A stretch of DNA of 38,624 nucleotides from Phycisphaerales bacterium (GTDB lineage: Bacteria; Planctomycetota; Phycisphaerae; Phycisphaerales; SM1A02), in contig JAKVBQ010000031.1 of assembly GCA_022447205.1 (NCBI GenBank), forward strand, positions 1 to 38,624, given 5' to 3'. A program made the position numbers and the translations under genes. Of this stretch, positions 24,012-32,664 are shown one piece after another (position 1 is the first letter of the stretch; every line of letters begins with the position of its first letter). Under the pieces are notes generated by a model. It did no database searches. It was not told the DNA's origin and worked only from the letters and a program-made list of their open reading frames with translations.

Positions 24012-25067
24012 ATGCATTTGGATGAAATACTCCGTACTGCCTATGAACTGGACGCCTCTGATGTCCACCTCGTGGCCGGGCAACCGCCCATGGTTCGAGT
24101 TCACACCGTCATCCGCCCTCTCGATCACGACGTGCTCGATGCGGACACGCTGGAACGGGCCCTGAACTCGATCCTCAACGAGAAGCAGATGGAGACCTTC
24201 AGGTCCGCTCAGGATCTCGACTTCAGCTACGAGGTTCCGAGCCTCGGACGCTATCGAGTCAATGCCCACCGGATGCGGAACGGGATCGGACTCGCACTTC
24301 GTACCGTCAAGTCGAAGGTCCCTCAGCTTGGTGACCTGAATCTTCCCGAAGTGATCTCGAGACTGACCTTCCTTCCCCGGGGCCTTGTGCTGGTCACCGG
24401 TGACACCGGCTCCGGCAAGTCGACGACGCTCGCGGCCATGATCCAGGCGATGAACGAACGCTACCGAAAGCACATCATCACGCTCGAGGATCCGGTCGAG
24501 TACGTCTTCGACTCCGACAAGTGCCTCATCGAGCAGAGGGAGCTTGGAGCGGACATGCCCACGTTCGCATCCGGCCTCAAGCATGCGCTTCGACAGGACC
24601 CGGACATCGTCCTCGTCGGCGAGATGCGCGACCTGGATACCGCTGCCCTCGCGATCTCCGCGGCGGAGACCGGCCACCTCGTGTTCAGCACCCTGCACAC
24701 CGTGAACGCCTCCCAGACCGTCGAGCGAATCATCGACATGTACCCGTCAGGCCAGCAGAACCAGATCCGGTCCATGCTGTCGAACACGCTCCAGGCGGTC
24801 ATCAGCCAGACCCTCTTCAGTCGGATCGACCAGCCCGGCATGGTCCCCGCCATCGAGATCCTCCTCTGCACCCCCGCGGTGAGGAACATCATTCGAGAGG
24901 CAAGGACGTTCGAGATCCCCAACGTGATCGAGACTTCACGACAGCTGGGCATGAACAGTCTCGACAACGCCATTTCGGAACTCTACTTCAACGGCTTCAT
25001 CAGCCGTGACGACGCAGTCGCCCAGGCGGCTTACCCGGAGAAGCTCGAGCAGATGCTCGCAGCCTGA
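24012..25067 (+). CDS. pilT: type IV pilus retraction ATPase PilT
   Basis: PilT depolymerises pili, giving twitching motility or DNA uptake. All marks are intact in the 351-residue protein: Walker A GDTGSGKST near 130-138, Asp box LEDPVEY near 158, Walker B DPDIVLVGEMRD near 196-207, His box GHLVFSTLHT near 222-231 and the C-terminal AVRNIIRE near 290-297, a near-copy of the AIRNLIRE motif needed for retraction. The GEMRD form is typical of PilT, while PilB/GspE has GETRD, which supports PilT rather than PilB. There are no zinc cysteines. ATG 24012 follows CCGGAG. It is the first gene of a cluster with a second platform protein and pilin-like genes, and no PilB is next to it. Confidence 0.95.
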   Translation: MHLDEILRTAYELDASDVHLVAGQPPMVRVHTVIRPLDHDVLDADTLERALNSILNEKQMETFRSAQDLDFSYEVPSLGRYRVNAHRMRNGIGLALRTVKSKVPQLGDLNLPEVISRLTFLPRGLVLVTGDTGSGKSTTLAAMIQAMNERYRKHIITLEDPVEYVFDSDKCLIEQRELGADMPTFASGLKHALRQDPDIVLVGEMRDLDTAALAISAAETGHLVFSTLHTVNASQTVERIIDMYPSGQQNQIRSMLSNTLQAVISQTLFSRIDQPGMVPAIEILLCTPAVRNIIREARTFEIPNVIETSRQLGMNSLDNAISELYFNGFISRDDAVAQAAYPEKLEQMLAA

Positions 25068-25081
25068 CCCCTTCTGGAGGT

Positions 25082-25099
25082 GAGCGGCGAAGTCCGCTC
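25082..25099 (+). promoter_or_regulatory. hairpin between pilT and pilC
   Basis: GAGCGG-cgaagt-CCGCTC has 6-bp perfect arms and a 6-base loop, in the 41-base gap between pilT and the second platform gene. There is no T-run. It may separate translation or processing of the two genes. Confidence 0.35.
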
Positions 25100-25108
25100 T
25101 CGTGAGTC

Positions 25109-26338
25109 ATGCCCCAGTATCGCTACCAGGCCAGGATCGCTTCAGGACGAATGCAGTCGGGTGTCATGAGCGCCCAGGATGCCGCCACGGCAGCGTCGAT
25201 GCTTCGAGGCCAGGGACACCATGTCCTGCAGCTTTCGCCTGTCGCCGTGAGCAAGGCGGACTTCGGTTCGTTCCTGAAGCAGCTCAACTACTCCTCGGGC
25301 CCCTCGCAGAAGGACATCCTCGACTTCACGACCCAGCTGGCCGTGATGATCCGAGCCGGCATCTCGATCAGGGCCGCCCTCGAAGGAATCGCCGAACAGG
25401 TCTCCAACCAGAAGTTCCGCAAGATCCTTCACCAGATCCGGAACGACGTCGAGTCGGGCAAGCAGTTCTCCGACGCGATTGCCAAGCACCCGAAGCTGTT
25501 CGGCCCGCTGTACGTCAACATGGTCCGGGCATCGGAGATGTCGGGGTCGTTCGCGAAGATGCTCGACAGGATCGCCGCCTATCTCAACCAGGAGATGGAG
25601 ACCCGTCGGATGGTGGTCGGTGCCAGCATCTATCCGGGTGTCATCGCGACGATGGCGATCGCCGTCACGGTCTTCCTGCTGACCTTCGTGCTTCCGAAGT
25701 TCGCCAGCGTGTTCAAGGGCAAGGAAGCGGCCCTGCCCGGACCCACGAAGTTCCTGATGAGTCTCTCGGCATTCATGGTCGAATACTGGTGGATCGTCCT
25801 TGGCGCAGGACTTGCCGTGATCATCGGCTTTCTGGCGTTCATCAGGACTGAGCTCGGGGGCTTCTGGTGGGATCGGTTCAAGCTGACGGCTCCGCTGATC
25901 AAGCGCATGTTCCGCGCGCTCTACATCAGTCGAAGCCTCCACACCATGGGCGAACTCCTGAATGCGGGCGTGCCCATGCTGGACACCATCACCATCACCA
26001 GCGAGGTCTCCGGCAATCGACTCTTCCGCCGCATGTGGCGCGGCGTGCACTCCTCGGTGAAGCAGGGACGCAAGATCCAGTCGACCCTGACCCGCTCCAC
26101 CCTGCTCCCGAAGTCCGTGGTCCAGATGATCTCGGCAGGCGAGGAGTCGGGGAAGCTCGGCGAGGTTCTCGAGGAGATCTCCACGTACTACAGCAAGGTT
26201 CTCCGTGATGCCATCAAGGCGGTCACGGGGATGATCGAACCCCTGATGATCGTCCTCATGGGTTCCGTGGTCGGGTTCATCGCGATGGCGATCATCCTCC
26301 CGATCTTCAAGATGAGCAGCCTGGTCTCGGGTGGCTGA
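25109..26338 (+). CDS. pilC: second inner-membrane platform protein (PilC/GspF)
   Basis: The 409-residue paralogue of gspF carries two GspF domains (about 70-195 and about 270-400) and three membrane segments: about 172-195 (YPGVIATMAIAVTVFLLTFV), about 220-245 (WWIVLGAGLAVIIGFLAFI) and about 375-400 (MIVLMGSVVGFIAMAIIL). It begins MPQYRYQARIASG. It has clearly drifted from the 5432 copy (different loops and N-terminal spacer), so it is not a recent duplicate. Ribosome site poor. A hairpin lies upstream. The 8-base overlap of its end with the in-frame ORF of the next gene disappears with the GTG start chosen for that gene. Sitting next to pilT, it is likely the platform for a pilus, while the 5432 copy serves secretion. 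Confidence 0.93.
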   Translation: MPQYRYQARIASGRMQSGVMSAQDAATAASMLRGQGHHVLQLSPVAVSKADFGSFLKQLNYSSGPSQKDILDFTTQLAVMIRAGISIRAALEGIAEQVSNQKFRKILHQIRNDVESGKQFSDAIAKHPKLFGPLYVNMVRASEMSGSFAKMLDRIAAYLNQEMETRRMVVGASIYPGVIATMAIAVTVFLLTFVLPKFASVFKGKEAALPGPTKFLMSLSAFMVEYWWIVLGAGLAVIIGFLAFIRTELGGFWWDRFKLTAPLIKRMFRALYISRSLHTMGELLNAGVPMLDTITITSEVSGNRLFRRMWRGVHSSVKQGRKIQSTLTRSTLLPKSVVQMISAGEESGKLGEVLEEISTYYSKVLRDAIKAVTGMIEPLMIVLMGSVVGFIAMAIILPIFKMSSLVSGG

Positions 26339-26360
26339 GCAGTCATCCAGGAGGCATGGA

Positions 26361-26927
26361 GTGGTCCATATGACACGTCGCATCAACAGGTCGACTCGCA
26401 GACTCGCGCGCAGGGGATTCACCCTCGTCGAAGCCGCACTGGCCACGGTCATCATCGGCACTGGTGTGCTCGCGATGATCTCCGCGCAGCAGGTGCTCCT
26501 CGACAAGAACGAATGGTCCTCGATGACGAGCACCGCCACCTGGCTCGGGAACGAGATTCGCGAGATGACGCTCAACCTCCCCCGCCACGACCCGGTCACG
26601 AACACCGAATTCTGGGGCCCGGAGGAAGACGAGACGAGTCTTGATGACTTCGACGATGTCGATGACTTCGACGGATTCGGCGAGGGACTCGTCTTCTCCG
26701 CAAGCCTGAACAACGGACCGATCAACGCGGCCCGGCAGGTCATCGGTGACATGGAGGGCTGGGAGCAGATCGTGACGGTGGAGAGCGTCGACCAGTTCGA
26801 CATCCTCACGCCGCTCGAGGATGGAACGACCGAGATGGTCCGCGTGGAAGTCGTGATTCGATACCAGGATCCCGGTGACGACCAGCCGGTCGAGATGACC
26901 CGGATCCGCTGGATCGCACCCCGATGA
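26361..26927 (+). CDS. type IV prepilin-like minor subunit (PilV/GspI-like)
   Basis: GTG 26361 has AGGAGG at 26349-26354 with 6 bases between, an ideal site; ATG 26370 is a possible internal start and the ORF start at 26331 is not supported. The leader (HMTRRINRSTRRLARRG) is followed by FTLVEAALATVIIGTGVLAM with Glu at +5. The body of about 188 residues carries an acidic patch (LDDFDDVDDFDGFGEG). Layout, with PilX-like and PilW-like genes downstream, resembles the minor pilin set (PilV, PilX, PilW) of type IV pili, whose products prime the pilus and set its tip. Sequence alone does not name which one. Confidence 0.8.
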   Translation: MVHMTRRINRSTRRLARRGFTLVEAALATVIIGTGVLAMISAQQVLLDKNEWSSMTSTATWLGNEIREMTLNLPRHDPVTNTEFWGPEEDETSLDDFDDVDDFDGFGEGLVFSASLNNGPINAARQVIGDMEGWEQIVTVESVDQFDILTPLEDGTTEMVRVEVVIRYQDPGDDQPVEMTRIRWIAPR

Positions 26928-29398
26928 CCCGATCACCCGTGAGGCGAGGAACGGACGGAACGATGTTCTCGACCAGCCATGGAATTCAATCGACCCGAAT
27001 GACGAGCGTCCGCTCACGAGGCATCACCTCGGTGCTTGCGATGATGTTCCTCGTCATCTTCGGTTCGCTGTCGGTCGCGATGGCCATCATGGCGCAGGGC
27101 AACCTGCGAGCGGCGGACAGTGCGTTGCACGTCTCCAGGGCGACGAGTGCGGCCCAGACCGGACTGGTCTTCGCGGTCCGTCGGCTGGATGCGGAAGGAC
27201 GCCGGTGGGTGGTCCAGGAGGGGCTGATCACGGAAGAGTATGGCGAAGCGCTCTGGAGCGGCGAGATCGAGACGATTGACGAGGATGTCGTCCTCCTGCC
27301 GCCGGATGGATACACCACCTCATCCGATCCTGCCGGGCTCATGGAGTCCGTCATGGATGCACACCTCGCGGACGAACATGCCTTCGATGCGGAACCGGGC
27401 GACAACCAGCTCCCGATCATCATCGACGGCGCCCGACTCGAGACCAAGCCGATTCGAATGCGCGCCTCGAAGAACGACTTCTACTTCAGGCTCCGCTACG
27501 AGGTGATCGACAGCGACTCCGACGAGTCCAGGATCAGGGTGACAAGCGAAGGTGTCGACGGAGACATCACACGCCAGGTCGCGATGGACTTCCTGATCAC
27601 GAAGAAGATCCCCTATGCCGCCGTGAGCCCGAACCGGATCATGATCGGAAAGAACGTGATCGTCGAGGGCCCCCTGGGAACGCGATTCGGGATCAACCCG
27701 GGCGAACTCAACGAGGGCAATGGTGATCCCATGGTCATCCGGAGCGATTTCCGGTACCTCGACGACACCTTGAACGAGCAGATCAACCTCCTCAACCAGT
27801 CGATCGCGGAATACGACGTCGACGGCGACGGTCGGCTCAGGCCCACCCATCCGACGGAAAGCATCCCGATCGTCTCGAACGAAGCGCTCCTGGACGTCGA
27901 CGGCGATCAGTACGTGACCGGATTCGATCTCTTCCTGAACCACTTCGACATGAATGGCGACGGTCGGGTCGTCTGGGATGCGGAACGAGCCGAAGACGCC
28001 GGACTCGGGACCCTCACCGAGGAGTTCAGGGATGTGGACAACCAGCTGGCACGACTCCTGGACCGGGCCTTCGAGGACCGGAACCTGGACGGATACGTCG
28101 ACATGACGGACGTCGCGCTGGGCTACAACGACGGAGTCCTCGACGAATTCGACATGTATGCGAAGGTGCGCGGCAACCTCGCCTTCGGAATCTCCGAAGC
28201 CGCGTGGAACACCGCAAATGGAGCGCCCTGGCGCTCGGTGGTCGAAGGAGCGGTCGTCGCTCCGACCGACCAGGCACCGGTGATCTTCGAGGCACCCGAA
28301 AGCCTGCTCCGCGACGTCACCACGACCATGTTCTCCGAGAACCAGGAGTGGTACACGAACCAGACCGGTTCGAGTTCCTCCTTCGAGTCGCAGGTCGAGG
28401 AGAACCTGGCCGACTCCAGTCAGGCGGAATACGTGGAAGCGTCGTCAAGCGAGTGGGAATCGGTTCCGGAAGGTTCGCCGAATCCGTATGACTGGTATCG
28501 AAGGCCCGTCTACAGGAACATGGTCTTCACGGATGTGCTGATCCCGAAGGGGATCAACGGACGATTCGAGAACTGCACGTTCATCGGGACGACCTACGTC
28601 GAAACCGAGGTCGAGTGCGAGAACCCCAACTGGAACTACCTCGGCGCGATCGAACGCATCGAGGACGAGGCACAGAACGTCTCCTACGAGCTCAAGTTCC
28701 CGGGCATTGATCCGGCGGAGACCCCGGATGGTTCGGGAACGATCTCCGACACCAAGACATGGTCGAACAACCTGGTGTTCAACGACTGCACCGTGCTGGG
28801 CGCGATCGCCGGGGACCGACCGGGCGAGTACACGCACTGGCGCAACAAGCTGCAGTTCACGGGGGCGACGAGGTTCTACCTCGATCCGCTCGATCCGGAA
28901 CTGGAGGCCCAGTCGGATTCCGACGAGATCATCTCGATTCTGGAATCGTTCTCCGATGACCAGGCCGACCACTTCAGTCGAAGCATGATGATGATGCCCG
29001 GGTGGTCCGTCGACGTCGGCAACTTCTCGAACGAGCAAGCCGATGACTGGGAGGCCACGCCGGTGGTCAACCTCAGGGGCGTGATCATTGCAGGCGTGCT
29101 TGATGCACGGGGAACGGTCGATGTCCACGGCACGCTCCTCATGACCTTCCGCCCCGTCGAGGGTTCCGGCCCTCTCTTCTACGGAGGCAGCGCCGACCAG
29201 TTCAACACGACGCTGGGCTACTTCGGCGCGCTGGATGGAGACCTGGAAGGACCTGACCCGACAGGCGAGGACTTCGAGGGCTTCGGCGAGATCGTCCTGA
29301 GGTACGACCCGGACGTCCGTCTTCCCGACGGGATCCCCTGGCCGATCACGGTTGCACCCCTGCCCGAGACCTACACGGAAGGGGCGTCCAACCAATGA
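26924..29398 (+). CDS. large PilX/GspK-like pilus component with EF-hand-like calcium loops
   Basis: An 824-residue protein with one N-terminal hydrophobic helix near 37-57 (SVLAMMFLVIFGSLSVAMAI) after a basic RGITSVL; as in GspK/PilX, Glu at +5 is absent. The rest is an unusual large periplasmic or surface domain. Four 12-residue loops fit DxDxDG-type calcium sites at residues 298 (DVDGDGRLRPTH), 324 (DVDGDQYVTGFD), 342 (DMNGDGRVVWDA) and 385 (DRNLDGYVDMTD). A later part has strand-rich segments near 530-620, and the end (from about 690) includes VNLRGVIIAGVLDARGTVDV, strands as in a polymer-like or right-handed helix fold. ATG 26924 overlaps the previous stop (ATGA). The function is inferred from order and topology: a tip or accessory protein analogous in place to PilY1/PilX. 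No such protein family is known to me by sequence. Confidence 0.8.
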   Translation: MTRSPVRRGTDGTMFSTSHGIQSTRMTSVRSRGITSVLAMMFLVIFGSLSVAMAIMAQGNLRAADSALHVSRATSAAQTGLVFAVRRLDAEGRRWVVQEGLITEEYGEALWSGEIETIDEDVVLLPPDGYTTSSDPAGLMESVMDAHLADEHAFDAEPGDNQLPIIIDGARLETKPIRMRASKNDFYFRLRYEVIDSDSDESRIRVTSEGVDGDITRQVAMDFLITKKIPYAAVSPNRIMIGKNVIVEGPLGTRFGINPGELNEGNGDPMVIRSDFRYLDDTLNEQINLLNQSIAEYDVDGDGRLRPTHPTESIPIVSNEALLDVDGDQYVTGFDLFLNHFDMNGDGRVVWDAERAEDAGLGTLTEEFRDVDNQLARLLDRAFEDRNLDGYVDMTDVALGYNDGVLDEFDMYAKVRGNLAFGISEAAWNTANGAPWRSVVEGAVVAPTDQAPVIFEAPESLLRDVTTTMFSENQEWYTNQTGSSSSFESQVEENLADSSQAEYVEASSSEWESVPEGSPNPYDWYRRPVYRNMVFTDVLIPKGINGRFENCTFIGTTYVETEVECENPNWNYLGAIERIEDEAQNVSYELKFPGIDPAETPDGSGTISDTKTWSNNLVFNDCTVLGAIAGDRPGEYTHWRNKLQFTGATRFYLDPLDPELEAQSDSDEIISILESFSDDQADHFSRSMMMMPGWSVDVGNFSNEQADDWEATPVVNLRGVIIAGVLDARGTVDVHGTLLMTFRPVEGSGPLFYGGSADQFNTTLGYFGALDGDLEGPDPTGEDFEGFGEIVLRYDPDVRLPDGIPWPITVAPLPETYTEGASNQ

Positions 29399-30006
29399 CC
29401 CGGAAGAAGCCATCAATTCGAACGCGCCGTGCATTCAGCCTCGTCGAGATGCTGATCGCGCTGGCAATCTCATCGGCACTTCTGGTGGCGACACTGTTTG
29501 CGCTCCAGACATCGTTCTTCGCGTACCAGGTCACGGCGGACCAGGCATCCACCCACGCGGTCGGCAGGCTGGTGATCCACCGGATGATGGCGATGATCCG
29601 CGCGGGGCAGGACTTCCGTCCCTTCCCGAGCGACATCAGGGAACGCTATGTGGCGAGTGACTACCTCGAGTTCTATCACCCAGACACCGGCCAGGTCGTG
29701 ACCATCACCTGGGACCGCAACTCCGGCCAGCTGCTCTATTCGATCGACGGTGGCTACAACACCGTGCTGCTGGAGGGTGTGATCGCCCGGACCGACGAAA
29801 ACGGAGCACTGGTCCAGCCGTTCCTGCTCGAGTGGGAGCCGGGACGACGCGTCCACCGGGTGACGATCGATCTGATGATCATCCCCGATGACAGCGTGTC
29901 CACCTCCGCCGACGGGTACCTTGACGAGTCGGCGAACGGTGGGCAGTCCACCACGCAGCCGATACGTCTCGTCGCATCAGCGATGCCTCGCTCGGCGATG
30001 TTCTGA
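29395..30006 (+). CDS. type IV prepilin-like minor subunit (PilW/GspJ-like)
   Basis: A 203-residue prepilin with leader MTRKKPSIRTRRA and mature start FSLVEMLIALAISSALLVATL. Position -1 is Ala, as in the GspJ-like protein of the other cluster. The body has the pilin-like pattern of a long helix then strands (VVTITWDRNSGQLLYSIDGG) with a tail rich in Ser, Gly and Asp. The overlap ATGA with the upstream gene supports co-transcription. It closes the cluster; ppk begins on the other strand 13 bases later. The PilW/GspJ match is from size and order rather than identity. Confidence 0.78.
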   Translation: MTRKKPSIRTRRAFSLVEMLIALAISSALLVATLFALQTSFFAYQVTADQASTHAVGRLVIHRMMAMIRAGQDFRPFPSDIRERYVASDYLEFYHPDTGQVVTITWDRNSGQLLYSIDGGYNTVLLEGVIARTDENGALVQPFLLEWEPGRRVHRVTIDLMIIPDDSVSTSADGYLDESANGGQSTTQPIRLVASAMPRSAMF

Positions 30007-30019
30007 TCGAAGTCGTCGT

Positions 30020-32170
30020 TCAGGGATCGATTTTGGGAATCTGCAGGCGACTGAGGGTCCTCGCCATGAGCACCTTGTGGGTCCCGATGCCTGCCGGATC
30101 ATCCTCGGCCAGATCGTCCGACGGGGTGCGCAGGATGTAGGAACCGCCGGGCTCCATGTCCCAGGCCTGGACCTGGTCCTGCAGGTTGACCTGAAGTATC
30201 TCCCAGAGCCTTGAACGCTGGGCCCGTCCCTCGACCGGGACGACCGCCTCGACCCTGGAGTGCAGGTTGCGATACATCCAGTCGGCGGAACCGATGAAGA
30301 AGTCGCCATCGAGGGGGTCTTCGCGACCGGCGGAGAACCAGAAGATCCGACTGTGCTCGAGGAACCTGCCAACGACGGAACTCACGCGGATGTTCTCGCT
30401 CATCCCGGGCACGCCGGGTCGGAGGCAGCAGAAACCACGGATCACGAGGTCGATCCTGACGCCGGCCTGGGATGCCTTGTAGAGGGCTTCCGTGACGCTT
30501 CGATCCTCGAGCTGGTTCATCTTGGCGATGATGCGACCGGGACGTTCGGGCGTGTGCAGGAGCGCCTCGCGTTCGATCAGCTCGATGAACCGACGCTTGA
30601 GCGCGACGGGAGCCACCAGAAGCTTCTCGTAGTCACGCTGACGGGAACGACCGGTCATGTAGTTGAAGAGGCTCACCAGATCGGAATTGATGCCTTCGTT
30701 GCTGGTGAAGAGACCGACATCCTCGTAGAGCGTCGCGGTCTTCGAGTTGTAGTTTCCGGTCCCGATGTGGGCGTAGCTTCGGATCCCGTCACCTTCCTGA
30801 CGGATGACCAGCACGGTCTTGGTGTGCGTCTTGAGTCCCACGACCCCATAGGCGACATGGACACCGGCATCCTCGAGCTTCCGGGCCCAGATGATGTTCC
30901 TGGCCTCATCGAAGCGAGCGCGCAGTTCGACGAGGACCGCGACCTGCTTGCCGCTCTCCGCGGCACGGATGAGGTTCGGAATGAAGGGGCTGTCACCCGA
31001 CGTTCGGTACAGGGTCTGCTTGATGCAGAGGACCTTCGGATCGGAAGCCGCCTGCTCCACGAACTGCTCGACGGTGGCATCGAAGCTCTCGTAGGGATGA
31101 TGGACGAGGATGTCGTCGGCACGGATCAGGGAGAAGAGATCCGGTTCCTCGACGTCGATGCCACGTGGGATGGCGGGCTTCCAGTTCTCGTACCTGAGAT
31201 CCGGGCGTTCGAGATCCGCGATCTCGTTCAGGATGCCGTAGTCGATGAGGCCCTCGGTCTCATAGACGTCCTCGGCATCGATGTTGAGCTCGTCACAGAG
31301 CAGCTGGAGCATCTGCCGGTCCGCACCCTCGGTGATCTCGAGCCGGACGACCTTCGCGAAGCGGCGTTCACGGAGCTGCTGCTGGATCTGCGCGAGAAGA
31401 TCCTCGGCATCCTCGTTCTCATTCTCGATGTCCGCGTTCCTCGTGACCCTGAAGGGCAGGACCTTGATGATCTGCATGCCGGGAAAGAGGTCATCAAGGT
31501 TGTTCTCGACGATCTCCCGAACCGAAACCATCCGATTGGTGCCCTTGAAACGGTAGAGCCTCGAGGGCACGTCCGGGACCTTCACGCGTGCGAAGAGCTG
31601 CTCGGTCTCGCCGGGTCGACTCAGCATCACCCCCAGCGAAACACTCATGTTCGAGATGAACGGGAAACGGTGGCCTGGATCGACCGCGAGTGGGGTCAGG
31701 ATCGGGAAGACGTTGCGGTGGTACCAGTGTTCCGCCTCGCGCCGCTCCTCCTCATCGAGATCGGACCAGCCGACGACATGGATGCCTTGCTCCTCGAGCT
31801 CCGGAAGCAGCCTGTCCCGATAGCACCGGGTCTGCCAGGACAGCAGATCCTCCACCCGATTCCTGATCTTCTGCAGGAGGACCCCGGGCGTGTCCGCCTC
31901 TCCACTGATCGCTCCGGCACCGGCATCAATCCTTCGCTTCAGTCCGCCCACCCGCTTCATGAAGAACTCATCGAGGTTGCTGAGGAAGATGCCCAGGAAC
32001 CGGACTCGCTCGAGGAGTGGCGTGCGGGAATCGGCGCCCATGTGCAGGACGCGGTGATTGAACTCCAGCCATTGCAGGTCGCGGTTCAGGAAGCGGTCCC
32101 CGACCGGGCCGTCGCTGCCTTCCCTTGATTCGGAGCCGAGGTTGCTGTCGGAATCGACCATCCTGCCCAT
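30020..32170 (-). CDS. ppk: polyphosphate kinase 1
   Basis: PPK1 makes polyphosphate from ATP reversibly at the inner face of the membrane. The 716 residues are the usual length. Seen: the N-terminal helical domain (FLNRDLQWLEFNHRVL), the phosphate-acceptor His in SYAHIGTGNYNSKTA near 450, the second active His in DWMYRNLHSRVEAVVPV near 610, and conserved segments PYESFDATVEQFV and VLVELRARFDEARNI. It lacks no motif I can check. It follows the PTPS-like gene on the same strand and overlaps it at TGATG. An ATG three codons later is possible. It shares this region with phoU, about 4 kb away, which suggests a local phosphate-handling set. Confidence 0.95.
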   Translation of the reverse strand: MGRMVDSDSNLGSESREGSDGPVGDRFLNRDLQWLEFNHRVLHMGADSRTPLLERVRFLGIFLSNLDEFFMKRVGGLKRRIDAGAGAISGEADTPGVLLQKIRNRVEDLLSWQTRCYRDRLLPELEEQGIHVVGWSDLDEEERREAEHWYHRNVFPILTPLAVDPGHRFPFISNMSVSLGVMLSRPGETEQLFARVKVPDVPSRLYRFKGTNRMVSVREIVENNLDDLFPGMQIIKVLPFRVTRNADIENENEDAEDLLAQIQQQLRERRFAKVVRLEITEGADRQMLQLLCDELNIDAEDVYETEGLIDYGILNEIADLERPDLRYENWKPAIPRGIDVEEPDLFSLIRADDILVHHPYESFDATVEQFVEQAASDPKVLCIKQTLYRTSGDSPFIPNLIRAAESGKQVAVLVELRARFDEARNIIWARKLEDAGVHVAYGVVGLKTHTKTVLVIRQEGDGIRSYAHIGTGNYNSKTATLYEDVGLFTSNEGINSDLVSLFNYMTGRSRQRDYEKLLVAPVALKRRFIELIEREALLHTPERPGRIIAKMNQLEDRSVTEALYKASQAGVRIDLVIRGFCCLRPGVPGMSENIRVSSVVGRFLEHSRIFWFSAGREDPLDGDFFIGSADWMYRNLHSRVEAVVPVEGRAQRSRLWEILQVNLQDQVQAWDMEPGGSYILRTPSDDLAEDDPAGIGTHKVLMARTLSRLQIPKIDP

Positions 32171-32550
32171 CAGCGATCACCATGCCCTTCGGGGAGCCAT
32201 GCTGCCTTGCAGCCGGGAGCCTCGGTGACGCTGATTCGAGCGAGGGAGACGTGACCAGGAAGCCGATCCAGGAGCTGCCGACCGATCAGCCTGGCGACTT
32301 CCTCCGCACTCGGATTCAGGTCCCGGAACGCCGGGGAGGCATTGAGATCCGAGGTCCGGAAGGGACCGATGACCGCCTCCAGGTCGGCTTCGAGGGCGTG
32401 GAAGTCGAGCAGCAGTCCGTCCTCGTCGAGGCTGTCTCCCCGGAAGGTCGCCTCGACCTGCCAGTCATGACCATGAACAGGCTCCCGGACCCCCTTGATC
32501 ACGAGGGCGTGGGCGGCGGAGAAGGAGGATGACAGGGTGAGCTCGAACAC
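32170..32550 (-). CDS. 6-pyruvoyl-tetrahydropterin synthase family protein (PTPS-III-like, ExxHGH type)
   Basis: GTG 32550 gives 126 residues, the usual length for QueD/PTPS enzymes, which act on dihydroneopterin triphosphate. Zinc ligands His14, His26 and His28 are present (SSFSAAHA and HGHDW). The C-terminal Glu in VTEAPGCKAAW is also present. The catalytic Cys of the CxxxHGH motif is replaced by Arg22. Glu23 instead makes ExxHGH (EPVHGH), the form described for PTPS-III proteins that replace FolB in folate synthesis in some bacteria. The assignment to folate rather than queuosine is inference from this motif. A -10-like TATACT ends 6 bases before the GTG, so the mRNA may be leaderless. It is followed directly by ppk. 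The ORF extension beyond the GTG is not supported. Confidence 0.82.
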   Translation of the reverse strand: MFELTLSSSFSAAHALVIKGVREPVHGHDWQVEATFRGDSLDEDGLLLDFHALEADLEAVIGPFRTSDLNASPAFRDLNPSAEEVARLIGRQLLDRLPGHVSLARISVTEAPGCKAAWLPEGHGDR

Positions 32551-32556
32551 GATCCA

Positions 32557-32562
32557 AGTATA
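32557..32562 (-). promoter_or_regulatory. -10-like TATACT before the PTPS-like gene
   Basis: TATACT on the minus strand matches consensus at five of six bases. Six bases separate it from the GTG start, so transcription would begin on the start codon. No clear -35 is seen. Confidence 0.35.
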
Positions 32563-32650
32563 GCCCTGACCGGTGCAGTCATTGCGGCAATCCCGTTCAG
32601 GGAATGCGATGTTTGCCGTGTTCGAGGAGACGATCCGTCCGGGAAGTCCA

Positions 32651-32656
32651 TACACT
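32651..32656 (+). promoter_or_regulatory. -10-like TACACT before the sugar phosphomutase
   Basis: TACACT at 32651-32656 lies 8 bases before the ATG, consistent with a near-leaderless transcript. The 114-base gap between the two divergent genes holds both this element and the TATACT on the other strand. No -35 is clear. Confidence 0.35.
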
Positions 32657-32664
32657 GCGCCATC

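Noticed and set aside
26652-29292. Short shared DF(D/E)GFGE motif in the PilV-like pilin and the end of the EF-hand protein
   Set aside because: Seven residues in acidic surroundings; could be chance, with no other similarity between the two.
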